DNA from: Acidobacteriaceae bacterium | Lineage (GTDB): Bacteria > Acidobacteriota > Terriglobia > Terriglobales > Acidobacteriaceae | DNA length: 8,053 bases | Direction of reading: 5' to 3' | Assembly (NCBI GenBank): GCA_003165855.1 | Contig: PMXH01000332.1 | Span: 1-8,053, forward strand | Shown: positions 1 to 6,185 of the stretch, piece by piece | Position numbering within the stretch: the first letter of the stretch is position 1 | How the letters are laid out: each line of letters begins with the position of its first letter | Made by a program: the position numbers and the translations under genes | The notes under the pieces: generated by a model | The model's input: the letters and a program-made list of their open reading frames with translations, nothing else | The model's database searches: none | Told to the model about the DNA's origin: nothing

Positions 1-483
1 GAGACCAAGGGCAACGAGCTGACGCGGGAGTCATTCCAGTTACTGAAACGGCTACCGTTGAACTTTGTGGGCAATGTTGAAGGCCGCGACCTGTTCAACG
101 GCCACGTTGACGTGATCGTTGCGGACGGGTTCGTCGGCAACGTGGCCCTGAAGATTTCCGAAGGCGTGGCGAACCTGGTGCGCACGGTTCTGAAGGAATC
201 GCTGAAGGCGACAATTACCAGCCAGGTCGGCGCTATGCTTTCGCGCAGCGCATTCTCCGATTTCAAAAAGCGCATCGACCACACGGAATATGGCGGCGCG
301 CCCCTGTTGGGGCTGAAGGGCGTGTGCATCATCACGCACGGTTCGTCGAATGCGAACGCGATCAAGAATGCGGTGCGGGTGGCCGCGGAGTTCGCCGAGC
401 GGCGCATCAACGAGTCGATCGAGCAGGGACTGGCTGCGCTCCGGCCCGCGGTGGCGGAAGCCGCGGCCGCGCCGCTCCGCTAG
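1..483 (+). CDS. plsX: Phosphate acyltransferase PlsX, C-terminal part (5' end outside window)
   Basis: PlsX converts acyl-ACP and inorganic phosphate to acyl-phosphate, the acyl donor for PlsY in the first step of phosphatidic acid synthesis; it is a soluble enzyme that associates with the membrane surface. The frame is open from the first base and stops at TAG 481-483, giving 160 residues, about half of the usual 330-350. The visible part carries the family hallmarks: the stretch [14 protein letters not shown], then [20 protein letters not shown], and near the end GAPLLGLKG followed by [15 protein letters not shown]. These are conserved PlsX C-terminal segments. The tail after the last helix is Ala/Pro rich and unlikely to be functional. 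fabD follows after 14 bp on the same strand, a common pairing for fatty-acid and phospholipid genes, so the two are probably co-transcribed. Identity is firm; the N-terminus and promoter lie upstream of the window. Confidence 0.95.
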   Translation, partial: ETKGNELTRESFQLLKRLPLNFVGNVEGRDLFNGHVDVIVADGFVGNVALKISEGVANLVRTVLKESLKATITSQVGAMLSRSAFSDFKKRIDHTEYGGAPLLGLKGVCIITHGSSNANAIKNAVRVAAEFAERRINESIEQGLAALRPAVAEAAAAPLR

Positions 484-497
484 CTTTCCCGAAAATC

Positions 498-1496
498 ATG
501 ATGGAATCAAGAGACGTACCCAGCGCCGCCACATCAGAGGTCGACGCAAGAAGGCTCGCCGCAAGAAAGATCGCATTCATTTTCCCCGGCCAGGGTTCGC
601 AGTTCGTAGGCATGGGCAAGGAACTCGCCGGAAAATATTCCATCGCCCGGCAAACGTTTGAAGAAGCTGACGAAGCCCTGGGCTACAAATTGTCGCAAGT
701 GTGTTTTGAAGGTCCGGAGGATCGGTTGCGCCTGACCGAAATCACGCAGCCGGCAATTCTCACGGTGTCGATCGCAGCGCTCAGGATTCTTGAGGGCCGC
801 ATCCCCAAGCCGAGCCTTGTGGCAGGCCACAGCCTGGGTGAGTATTCGGCGCATGTGGCTTCAGGGACAATGAGCTTTGCCGATGCCCTGCGTACCGTGC
901 GCAATCGCGGCAAGTACATGCAGGAGGCGGTCCCGGTGGGCGTGGGGACCATGGCGGCGATCCTGGGCATGGAATTGGAGAAAGTTGTTGCGGTTTGCCA
1001 GGAGGCGGCGCAAGGCGAAGTCTGCGCCCCCGCGAACATTAATTCGCCCGAGCAGATTGTGATCTCCGGCAACACCGCGGCGGTGGAGCGCGGAGCGAAG
1101 CTGGCCGACGAGCGGGGAGCGAAACGCGCGAAGTTGCTGCCGGTGAGCGCACCCTTTCACTGTTCGCTAATGAAGCCTGCACAAGACCGCCTGGAAGCGG
1201 ATTTGGACGCTCTGAAGACGCAGAAGCCGGTGTATCCCGTGGTCTGCAATGTGGAAGCGTTTTTGGTGGTCGACGAAAGGCGAGCGCTCGAAACGCTGGT
1301 CGCCCAGGTCACAGGCTCGGTGAAGTGGGAGCAGAGCATGCGCCTGCTGATTGGGCAGGGGGTGCAGACCTTCGTGGAAATCGGGCCGGGAAAAGTTCTA
1401 TGCGGACTGATGAAGCAAATTGACCGGTCGAAAACCTGCCTGAATGTCAGCGACGAGGCGTCCCTGAACAAAGCGCTGGAGCACTTTGCGAGCTAA
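498..1496 (+). CDS. fabD: Malonyl-CoA:ACP S-malonyltransferase FabD
   Basis: FabD transfers the malonyl group from malonyl-CoA to the phosphopantetheine arm of acyl carrier protein, supplying extender units for type II fatty-acid synthesis in the cytoplasm. The product is 332 residues if it starts at ATG 498 (331 from ATG 501), close to the family norm of about 310. Visible features are the oxyanion-hole motif GQGSQ (residues 31-35), the nucleophile elbow GHSLGEYS with catalytic Ser112, the RNRGKYMQEAVP segment with the malonate-binding Arg, the catalytic His221 in SAPFHCSLM, and a C-terminal VEIGPGKVLCGL motif. The reading frame is open upstream to 324, but that part overlaps plsX and is not FabD-like, so the start was placed at the first ATG after the plsX stop. 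No good Shine-Dalgarno is visible there. About 23 residues precede the usual N-terminal strand, longer than in E. coli. The gene stops 3 bp from a convergent gene, so fabG, acpP and fabF do not follow here. Confidence 0.95.
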   Translation: MMESRDVPSAATSEVDARRLAARKIAFIFPGQGSQFVGMGKELAGKYSIARQTFEEADEALGYKLSQVCFEGPEDRLRLTEITQPAILTVSIAALRILEGRIPKPSLVAGHSLGEYSAHVASGTMSFADALRTVRNRGKYMQEAVPVGVGTMAAILGMELEKVVAVCQEAAQGEVCAPANINSPEQIVISGNTAAVERGAKLADERGAKRAKLLPVSAPFHCSLMKPAQDRLEADLDALKTQKPVYPVVCNVEAFLVVDERRALETLVAQVTGSVKWEQSMRLLIGQGVQTFVEIGPGKVLCGLMKQIDRSKTCLNVSDEASLNKALEHFAS

Positions 1497-1499
1497 GTT

Positions 1500-1958
1500 C
1501 TAGCGGAACTCCAGATCGCAGGGCGTCGAGCTGATTGTCTTATCCGTTTTGTCTACATACAACTGAGCGTGTTGCGCGCGATCATTCACCACCAGGTCGA
1601 CCACCACGCCGGTCCCACCGCCAGGACAATTACTGGCGCCGTAGACCTTATAACTCTTGATCACGCCCCACTGGCCGCCCGGTCCCCAATCCTGCCAGAA
1701 TTCGTTAAAGGGATACTGCGCGTGATTCTGCGGATGCTGCTTCCATCCGGGATCGGCATAGTAGATGCCGTACGCCGTTTCGAAGTCCTGCTTCTGCAAC
1801 GAAGAAAAGAATTTGCCGGCGATACGCTCTTCTGGCCAGAAGCGGTTCCACCAACCCACGAAAGCCAGGACCAGAACGAGAACGATGATCGAAATAATGC
1901 GGGCGCGTTTCTTTCGCTCTTTTTCGGGATGGTACTCTTTGGCGTCCAGTAAGGTCAT
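1500..1958 (-). CDS. Small membrane-anchored protein of unknown function
   Basis: I do not recognise this 152-residue protein. It has a short cytoplasmic N-terminus rich in Lys/Arg (residues 11-20, EKERKKRAR), one strongly hydrophobic segment at about 20-37, and then a soluble region of about 115 residues. Positive charges before the hydrophobic segment predict an uncleaved signal anchor with the C-terminal part outside the cytoplasm. The outer part is rich in aromatic residues and Gly (for example FWQDWGPGGQWG, 87-98). It holds two cysteines (111 and 147) that could form a disulfide. The pattern of a helix containing FSSLQKQDFETAYGIYYAD followed by beta-like strands resembles the NTF2-like or DUF4878-type small lipid/wall-side domains, but this is only a resemblance. 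The chosen start has a weak purine-rich AGAGAG stretch 2 bases upstream, and a candidate promoter lies close by. It is convergent with fabD (3 bp apart) and downstream of the efflux operon, separated from it by an inverted repeat. Confidence 0.75.
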   Translation of the reverse strand: MTLLDAKEYHPEKERKKRARIISIIVLVLVLAFVGWWNRFWPEERIAGKFFSSLQKQDFETAYGIYYADPGWKQHPQNHAQYPFNEFWQDWGPGGQWGVIKSYKVYGASNCPGGGTGVVVDLVVNDRAQHAQLYVDKTDKTISSTPCDLEFR

Positions 1959-1966
1959 CGCTCTCT

Positions 1967-1994
1967 AGAATAACGGACACAGCGGGGAAGTCAA
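1967..1994 (-). promoter_or_regulatory. Candidate sigma-70-type promoter for the small membrane protein gene
   Basis: On the minus strand a TTGACT hexamer (complement of 1989-1994; 5 of 6 match to TTGACA) is followed after 16 bases by TATTCT (complement of 1967-1972; 4 of 6 match to TATAAT). The ATG begins only 8 bases after the -10 box, so a transcript started at the normal distance would have almost no leader. The prediction is by eye only; the hexamers are good but the closeness to the start codon is unusual. Confidence 0.4.
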
Positions 1995-2008
1995 AGGTTC
2001 CAACGAAA

Positions 2009-2102
2009 TTTGGTAATTGAGTAATTTTGTAATTTGGTAATTTCCAATCCCGAAGACGGGGGGTCTTAAATTACAAAATTACTCAATTACCAATTTACTC
2101 AA
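2009..2102. repeat. AT-rich inverted repeat built of phased octamers (TTNNGTAA / TTACNNAA)
   Basis: The left block, 2009-2040, is four consecutive 8-bp units of form TTNNGTAA with variable dinucleotides TG, GA, TT, TG. The right block, 2071-2102, is four units of the reverse-complement form TTACNNAA (one unit ends AT). Bases 2010-2035 and 2068-2093 are perfectly complementary over 26 bp, with a 32-base loop. Inside the loop 2053-2057 (AAGAC) and 2063-2067 (GTCTT) form a second small hairpin around five G. The block stands out from the surrounding GC-rich DNA. It lies just after the stop of the ABC permease gene and before the promoter of the next minus-strand gene. It could form a cruciform or RNA hairpin that insulates the two units, but it is not a standard terminator because the outer stem is AT-rich and no U-tract follows a GC stem. 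The repeat is directly visible; the function is inferred. Confidence 0.9.
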
Positions 2103-2108
2103 TTCTTC

Positions 2109-3221
2109 CTACAGAGTGCGTTTGAACAGGGGAATCGCGATTCCGAGAGTAGCGGCCGCAAATATTGTCAAGAACAGCATGTCGCCTCCAACTGCCGCCA
2201 GGGTGGTCTCTTTCAGCAGCAGACACTTAAAGCCATCCACCGCGTAGGTAAAGGGATCGACTCTGGCGATTGCCTTTAACCATGGGGGAAATGCCTGGAT
2301 AGGATAGATTGCGCCGCTGGGAAAGAACAACAGCGTATTCAGGATGCCGAACATGGCCCGTGGCACCAGTGGGTCATCGATGCGCACCATTAGCAGGAAC
2401 ATCATGGTATTGAAAGCCAGCGAAGTGAGCACGATCATCACCAGCAACCCGAGCATCGTGACCGGATTGAAAATGGTACTCACGCCCGAGATCAGCGCTC
2501 CGATCACGCAAATAATCACGCCCGTCATCACAGCCTTGATCGCGCCCGCCAGGTTGAGCCCTAGCACCAGTTCGAGCTTGGTGATCGGCGTTACCAGGTA
2601 GCCTTCGTGTACACCGCGCGCCTTGTCGTCGATGTAGAGCATGCCGCCGCCAATCATCACCGAGACAAACATTGCCAGGGTGAGCGAACCCGGAAGCAGA
2701 TACTTCATGTACTCGATGTAGGGATAAAGTTCGACAATCTCAAGCGCGGTCTGCTGCAGGATGCGCGGTTCGACCGTGGGCTGATTCAGTGAGTTGGTGA
2801 GATCGGTGAGCTCCGACTCCACGGCCGAACTCATGAAGTTATCGCTGTTATCCACAACCAGGGCGATCTGCGGATGGTTTTCTTCATAAACACGCCGCGA
2901 GAACTGTGGCGGGATGATGACCGCGCCCTCAAGCTTGCCGTTGCGTACGTCATCCACCGCGTGCTTTTCGTTGTCGTAGTAAACCGGCACAAAGGTTCGA
3001 ATGTTCGCGCGCACGGAATCGAAGGCTTCGCGAATCTTCAGCGCCTGCGTGCCCCCGTCCTGATCGACAATAGCAAGCCGGGCGTCATGGATCTTGCCGC
3101 CGAATGCGTTGCCCAGGACGATCAGCTGTACCAGCGGCATGATCATCGACGCCATCATGAGCGCCGGCGAACGAAAGAACTTGCGCATTTCGCGCTCGAC
3201 AATGGCCATCATTCGGTTCAT
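2109..3221 (-). CDS. ABC-2 family transporter permease (drug/multidrug efflux type)
   Basis: This is the membrane subunit of an ABC exporter, 370 residues, working with the ATPase encoded just upstream. The layout is the ABC2_membrane_3 / YhhJ-YbhR type: a first membrane helix at about 20-39, a large extracytoplasmic domain at about 40-175, then five hydrophobic segments near 176-195, 222-245, 255-278, 287-306 and 345-364. The amphipathic MNRMMAIVEREMRKFFRSP start and the segment GVHEGYLVTPITKLELVLGLNLAG (about 203-226) are typical of the family. The frame is open upstream to 3335, but that part lies inside the ATPase gene; the ATG at 3219-3221 has a Shine-Dalgarno GAGGG 8 bases upstream and gives the expected N-terminus. 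The gap after the ATPase stop is 19 bp. With a single permease and single ATPase gene, a 2+2 homodimeric assembly is likely. The substrate is unknown. Confidence 0.92.
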   Translation of the reverse strand: MNRMMAIVEREMRKFFRSPALMMASMIMPLVQLIVLGNAFGGKIHDARLAIVDQDGGTQALKIREAFDSVRANIRTFVPVYYDNEKHAVDDVRNGKLEGAVIIPPQFSRRVYEENHPQIALVVDNSDNFMSSAVESELTDLTNSLNQPTVEPRILQQTALEIVELYPYIEYMKYLLPGSLTLAMFVSVMIGGGMLYIDDKARGVHEGYLVTPITKLELVLGLNLAGAIKAVMTGVIICVIGALISGVSTIFNPVTMLGLLVMIVLTSLAFNTMMFLLMVRIDDPLVPRAMFGILNTLLFFPSGAIYPIQAFPPWLKAIARVDPFTYAVDGFKCLLLKETTLAAVGGDMLFLTIFAAATLGIAIPLFKRTL

Positions 3222-3229
3222 AACGTCAA

Positions 3230-3234
3230 CCCTC
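3230..3234 (-). promoter_or_regulatory. Ribosome binding site fixing the permease start
   Basis: The minus strand reads GAGGG here, 8 bases before the ATG at 3219-3221 and inside the 19-bp gap after the ATPase stop codon. It supports this start over the longer open frame that extends back into the ATPase gene. Confidence 0.7.
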
Positions 3235-3240
3235 GACCGT

Positions 3241-4293
3241 TCATGGCTGCAGCCCTGGCCGCTGCGGCATCGTGAAGGCGTATGCCTTCTGCAGTTCGTC
3301 GCGCAGCTGCCTTCCGGTGTAGTGCACGAACACATCGTCCAGCGTGGTGTTCTGCACCGAAAGCGACTTCACCGCAACCCCAGCCTGGACGGCCATTTCG
3401 ACCAGTTCGGTCGTGGTACGAGAGCCACTCCCGGTGAGCACGCGATACATCCCGGCTCCCTCATGTTGCACGGACGTGACTTCGTCGAGCGTGTGCAGAC
3501 GCTGCTCCCAATCTTCCGGAGGATTCTCGAACTGCGCTTCGATTACGTTCGATCCCGGCACACTCGCCTTCAACGCCATCGGTGTATCCAGCGCGACGAG
3601 CTTGCCGTGATCCACGATGGCGATGCGCTCGCAAAGCCGGTCGGCTTCGTCCATGTAATGCGTGGTGATCAGGATCGTGAGTTTCCGCTGGCTCATAATG
3701 TTGCCCAGCATCTCCCATACCGCGACGCGGGAAACCGGGTCCAACCCGGTGGTGGGCTCGTCGAGAAAAAAGATTTTCGGATGATGCACCAGCCCACGCG
3801 CAATCTCCAGCCGCCGCCGCATGCCACCGGAGAGCGTCTTGGTCTGCGCGTCGCGCCACTTGGTTAAATCCACAAGGCCCAGCAACTCGTCGATCGAACG
3901 CTTCCTTTCTTTCGCCGGCACGTCGTAGAGCTTGGCGTAGATGTTCAGATTTTCTTCCACCGTAAGATCGAGATCGCTGGTCAGCGCCTGCGGGATCACG
4001 CCGATGGTTCGCCGCACCGCATTCGGATCCTTGGCAACATCGTGGCCGGCAATGCGCGCCAATCCTGAAGTGATCGGAATCAGCGTGGTCATCATGCGGA
4101 TCAGAGTCGACTTCCCCGCTCCATTCGGCCCGAGCAGGCCGAAGATCTCGCCTTCCTGCACGTTGAATGAGACATCGTCAACGGCGGTAAAGTCACCGTA
4201 CTTCTTGACGATGTGCTCAACTTCGATGGCGTACGGAACTTCCGAGCCAGGCGCGGGAGCACCGCTATTCGCTTTGACGTTCAGGTCGGCCAT
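3241..4293 (-). CDS. ABC transporter ATP-binding protein (DrrA/YhiH-type exporter ATPase)
   Basis: This is the cytoplasmic ATPase that powers the neighbouring ABC-2 permease. The product has 350 residues with one nucleotide-binding domain: Walker A GPNGAGKS at 55-62 (Lys61), Q-loop Gln102 in VIPQ, signature LSGGM at 154-158, Walker B IFFLDEP at 174-180 with catalytic Glu179, D-loop GLD at 183-185, and switch His212 in TTH. All key residues are intact. The C-terminal 110 residues, ending with the conserved TTLDDVFVHYTGRQLRD (316-332), match the accessory domain of daunorubicin-resistance-type (DrrA) ATPases. The E. coli YbhF relative has two such domains in tandem; this one has one. Its ATG overlaps the adaptor gene's stop codon by one base (TAATG at 4291-4295), and no clear Shine-Dalgarno precedes it, so translational coupling is likely. 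About 20 low-complexity residues precede the core domain. Confidence 0.95.
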   Translation of the reverse strand: MADLNVKANSGAPAPGSEVPYAIEVEHIVKKYGDFTAVDDVSFNVQEGEIFGLLGPNGAGKSTLIRMMTTLIPITSGLARIAGHDVAKDPNAVRRTIGVIPQALTSDLDLTVEENLNIYAKLYDVPAKERKRSIDELLGLVDLTKWRDAQTKTLSGGMRRRLEIARGLVHHPKIFFLDEPTTGLDPVSRVAVWEMLGNIMSQRKLTILITTHYMDEADRLCERIAIVDHGKLVALDTPMALKASVPGSNVIEAQFENPPEDWEQRLHTLDEVTSVQHEGAGMYRVLTGSGSRTTTELVEMAVQAGVAVKSLSVQNTTLDDVFVHYTGRQLRDELQKAYAFTMPQRPGLQP

Positions 4294-5393
4294 TACTGCT
4301 GCCCCGCTGCCGCCGCGCTCTGCGGGCTGCTCTCGCCCTTCAATTGCTCAGGCGAAACCAGAACCTCGGCCGTCATCCCCGGCACAAAAGCGCCCTTAGG
4401 ATTATCCAACCGGACTTTCATAACAATCGTTTTGATGTCCCGTTTGCGCCGGCTCACATCGCGCTGGGTGGCGAAGTCGCCTTCCACGCCTTTAAAAAAG
4501 ACCTTGCCGCTGGTGATTGAGCCCCCGGGAAACCGAACGCGCAGCACATCGCCGTAGCCGATGTGGTCCGCGTAGGTTTCCGGGATCGCTGCCCGTGCCC
4601 ACGTGTCACTCAGATCGACAATGGTCACAATCGGCGCGCCGATGTTGACCACTTCTCCCTGCCTTGCCGCGCGAACCGAAACCGTGCCGCTCACGGGCGC
4701 ATAGACATTGGTGTAGCCCAACCGCACGGCAGCTTGATTTTTCTGAGCGACGGCATTCTTGAGATCAGCCTCAGTCGATTGAACAGTACTTTTCGCTGCA
4801 TTGGCTTGCTGCGTGCGCGCAATAGCCGAGTTCAGGTCCGCTTCCGCCGCCTTCACTAATTCCTGTTGCGCCTGCGCGGTCGCCTGAGCGGCCTGCAAGT
4901 TGGTCTCAGCCTGAACGCGATCCTGATCTGACTGGACACCAGCCTTGGCCAATTCGATCATGCGCCGGCTGTCGCTCTCCGTGCGATCGAGCGTAGCCTT
5001 CGCCTGTAGGAGTTGCGCCTTGGCGGAAGATAGCTTGGCTTGCGCGTTGGCTACGTCGCTCGATGTCGAACCTGCCGTTGATCGCTCAGTGTGCTCCATC
5101 TCGGATACCTTGTGCTGCACGCTGGCAATGTTCGCCGCTGCCGCTGCTTCCTGCGTCTGCAACTCAGAGGGATCGAGCACGGCAATCAGGTCTCCCACCT
5201 TCACCGGCGTGCCTTCATCCACCAGCAGCTTCTGGATGCGGCCTTCCACCTGCGCGCTGACAATCACCTGATTCGAGTCGACGGTGCCGATCAGCACCAG
5301 ATCTTTCGAATGGTCGGTGGAGAATCCGTAGTAAATTGCGGCCATCACGAAAATGACGCCGATAAGAATGAAGAACTTGTTGCGAGCACTCAT
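4293..5393 (-). CDS. HlyD-family membrane fusion (periplasmic adaptor) protein
   Basis: The adaptor links an inner-membrane exporter to the periplasm or an outer-membrane channel. The product has 366 residues. There is an N-terminal membrane anchor at about 7-24 (FFILIGVIFVMAAIYYGF). The first lipoyl-like half follows at about 42-77 (QVIVSAQVEGRI then EGTPVKVGDLIAVLD). A long Ala/Gln/Glu-rich alpha-helical hairpin occupies about 80-222 with clear heptad character. The second lipoyl half is at about 225-262 (LGYTNVYAPVSGTV, then QGEVVNIGAPIVTIVDL), and a beta-barrel runs to about 350. This is the HlyD/EmrA/YbhG architecture. It starts inside the end of the regulator gene: ATG at 5391-5393 overlaps its TGA (ATGA, 4 bp) and has AGGAG 7 bases upstream. 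The Ser/Ala/Gln-rich last 15 residues look disordered. No outer-membrane factor gene lies in the window, so a TolC-like partner would be encoded elsewhere. Its presence argues for a diderm cell. Confidence 0.93.
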   Translation of the reverse strand: MSARNKFFILIGVIFVMAAIYYGFSTDHSKDLVLIGTVDSNQVIVSAQVEGRIQKLLVDEGTPVKVGDLIAVLDPSELQTQEAAAAANIASVQHKVSEMEHTERSTAGSTSSDVANAQAKLSSAKAQLLQAKATLDRTESDSRRMIELAKAGVQSDQDRVQAETNLQAAQATAQAQQELVKAAEADLNSAIARTQQANAAKSTVQSTEADLKNAVAQKNQAAVRLGYTNVYAPVSGTVSVRAARQGEVVNIGAPIVTIVDLSDTWARAAIPETYADHIGYGDVLRVRFPGGSITSGKVFFKGVEGDFATQRDVSRRKRDIKTIVMKVRLDNPKGAFVPGMTAEVLVSPEQLKGESSPQSAAAAGQQ

Positions 5394-6097
5394 TTGCGTA
5401 CTCCTGTTTTGCGAACTGCTGGCACCGTGGCGCGGGCCTGAAACAGCGCCGCCGAAATGAAATCCAGAACCGCAGCCCGCCGCTGGGCGATGCGATGCGG
5501 TGTTAGCGGATTGAAATGAACGATCCGCTGCATCACCGGGGCGCTGCTGAAGTAGAAAACGATCATGGAGATCATCGAAGGAACGAAGTGTGCCGGATCC
5601 ACTTTGCGGAATTCGCCCTCCGCGATTCCTTTATGCAGTAGCTCTCCGACCCGCCGGTAAATCGGCTGAAAATAAGTCTTCACCAGCCGGTCAATGTGTA
5701 CCGAGTTGCCTTCGCGGGCTCGCATCATCTCGCGCTGCATCAGCTTGGGATAGATCTGGTTCGAAGCAATAAAATCGAAATACGCGCCCACGTACGCCAT
5801 AATCTTCTCCCGGGGCGGCAGGTCGCTGTCGAGCACCTGAAAAACTCTAGACTTCATCCCCAAGAACGCGTGATCGAGCACTGCGCTGTAGAGTTCTTCC
5901 TTGTCTTTAAAGTAATAATAGAGCAGAGCCTTGTTGACTCGCGCCTCGCGCGCGATCGCATCCGTGCGGGCTCCAGCAATGCCAAGCTCGGCAAACTCTT
6001 TAGCAGCCGCTTGTAGAATGGCTGCGCGGCTCTCCTCTGGCTGCCCGCGCGAACCCATGCGGGGAGGCTGATGCCGAGCACGAAAGAGTTGAGCCAT
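5390..6097 (-). CDS. TetR/AcrR-family transcriptional regulator of the efflux operon
   Basis: A DNA-binding repressor expected to control this operon, itself included. From ATG 6095-6097 the product has 235 residues. Residues 21-70 form the TetR_N helix-turn-helix: EESRAAILQAAAKEFAELG, then GARTDAIAREARVNKALLYYYFKDKEELY, with the recognition helix near 54-62. The remaining part is the all-helical ligand-binding and dimerisation domain, variable in this family; segments such as YPKLMQREMM (116-125) are typical of regulators beside HlyD/ABC or RND pumps, like CecR. The frame is open back to 6283, but the added residues overlap the upstream carrier gene. A second possible start is ATG 6056-6058 (residue 14), which would still keep the whole DNA-binding domain. 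Neither has a strong Shine-Dalgarno. The gene ends in a 4-bp ATGA overlap with the adaptor gene, so regulator and pump share a transcript. The inducer is unknown. Confidence 0.93.
   Translation of the reverse strand: MAQLFRARHQPPRMGSRGQPEESRAAILQAAAKEFAELGIAGARTDAIAREARVNKALLYYYFKDKEELYSAVLDHAFLGMKSRVFQVLDSDLPPREKIMAYVGAYFDFIASNQIYPKLMQREMMRAREGNSVHIDRLVKTYFQPIYRRVGELLHKGIAEGEFRKVDPAHFVPSMISMIVFYFSSAPVMQRIVHFNPLTPHRIAQRRAAVLDFISAALFQARATVPAVRKTGVRK
5401..5405 (-). promoter_or_regulatory. Ribosome binding site of the HlyD-type adaptor gene
   Basis: The minus strand reads AGGAG, 7 bases before the ATG at 5391-5393. It lies within the last codons of the TetR gene, so translation of the adaptor can begin independently as well as by coupling through the ATGA overlap. 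Confidence 0.7.
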
Positions 6098-6101
6098 GGA
6101 C

Positions 6102-6121
6102 TTAAGTAACCAGTTAGTTAG
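6102..6121. promoter_or_regulatory. Candidate TetR-family operator upstream of the regulator gene
   Basis: The half-sites TTAAGTAAC (6102-6110) and GTTAGTTAG (6113-6121) are inverted copies around a central CA, matching at 7 of 9 positions. A 20-bp near-palindrome 4 bases before the regulator's start codon is where an autorepressor would bind. Upstream on the minus strand a weak promoter can be proposed: TTGCAA (complement of 6148-6153), 18 bases, TACTCT (complement of 6124-6129), which would place the palindrome across the transcription start. The palindrome is visible; its role is inferred. Confidence 0.5.
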
Positions 6122-6185
6122 ATAGAGTACACCTCGGCAGGTTGGGATTGCAACTAGCGGAGTTGTAAAGAAGGTGCGTCGCGGA

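Noticed and set aside
324..497. N-terminal extension of the FabD frame by 58 residues
   Set aside because: It lies inside plsX in another frame and has no FabD-like sequence.
2009..2102. Inverted repeat read as a rho-independent terminator or as insertion-sequence ends
   Set aside because: The long stem is AT-rich with a 32-base loop and no U-tract after a GC stem; there is no transposase gene and too little DNA between the arms.
2009..2102. CRISPR array
   Set aside because: The units are 8 bp with no spacers and there are no cas genes.
3222..3335. N-terminal extension of the permease frame by 38 residues
   Set aside because: It overlaps the end of the ATPase gene, is rich in Cys/Arg/Ser without a membrane helix, and a good GAGGG site supports the start at 3221.
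3094..3867. Plus-strand open frame of 257 codons opposite the permease and ATPase genes
   Set aside because: It spans two well-supported genes on the other strand and has no domain-like pattern.
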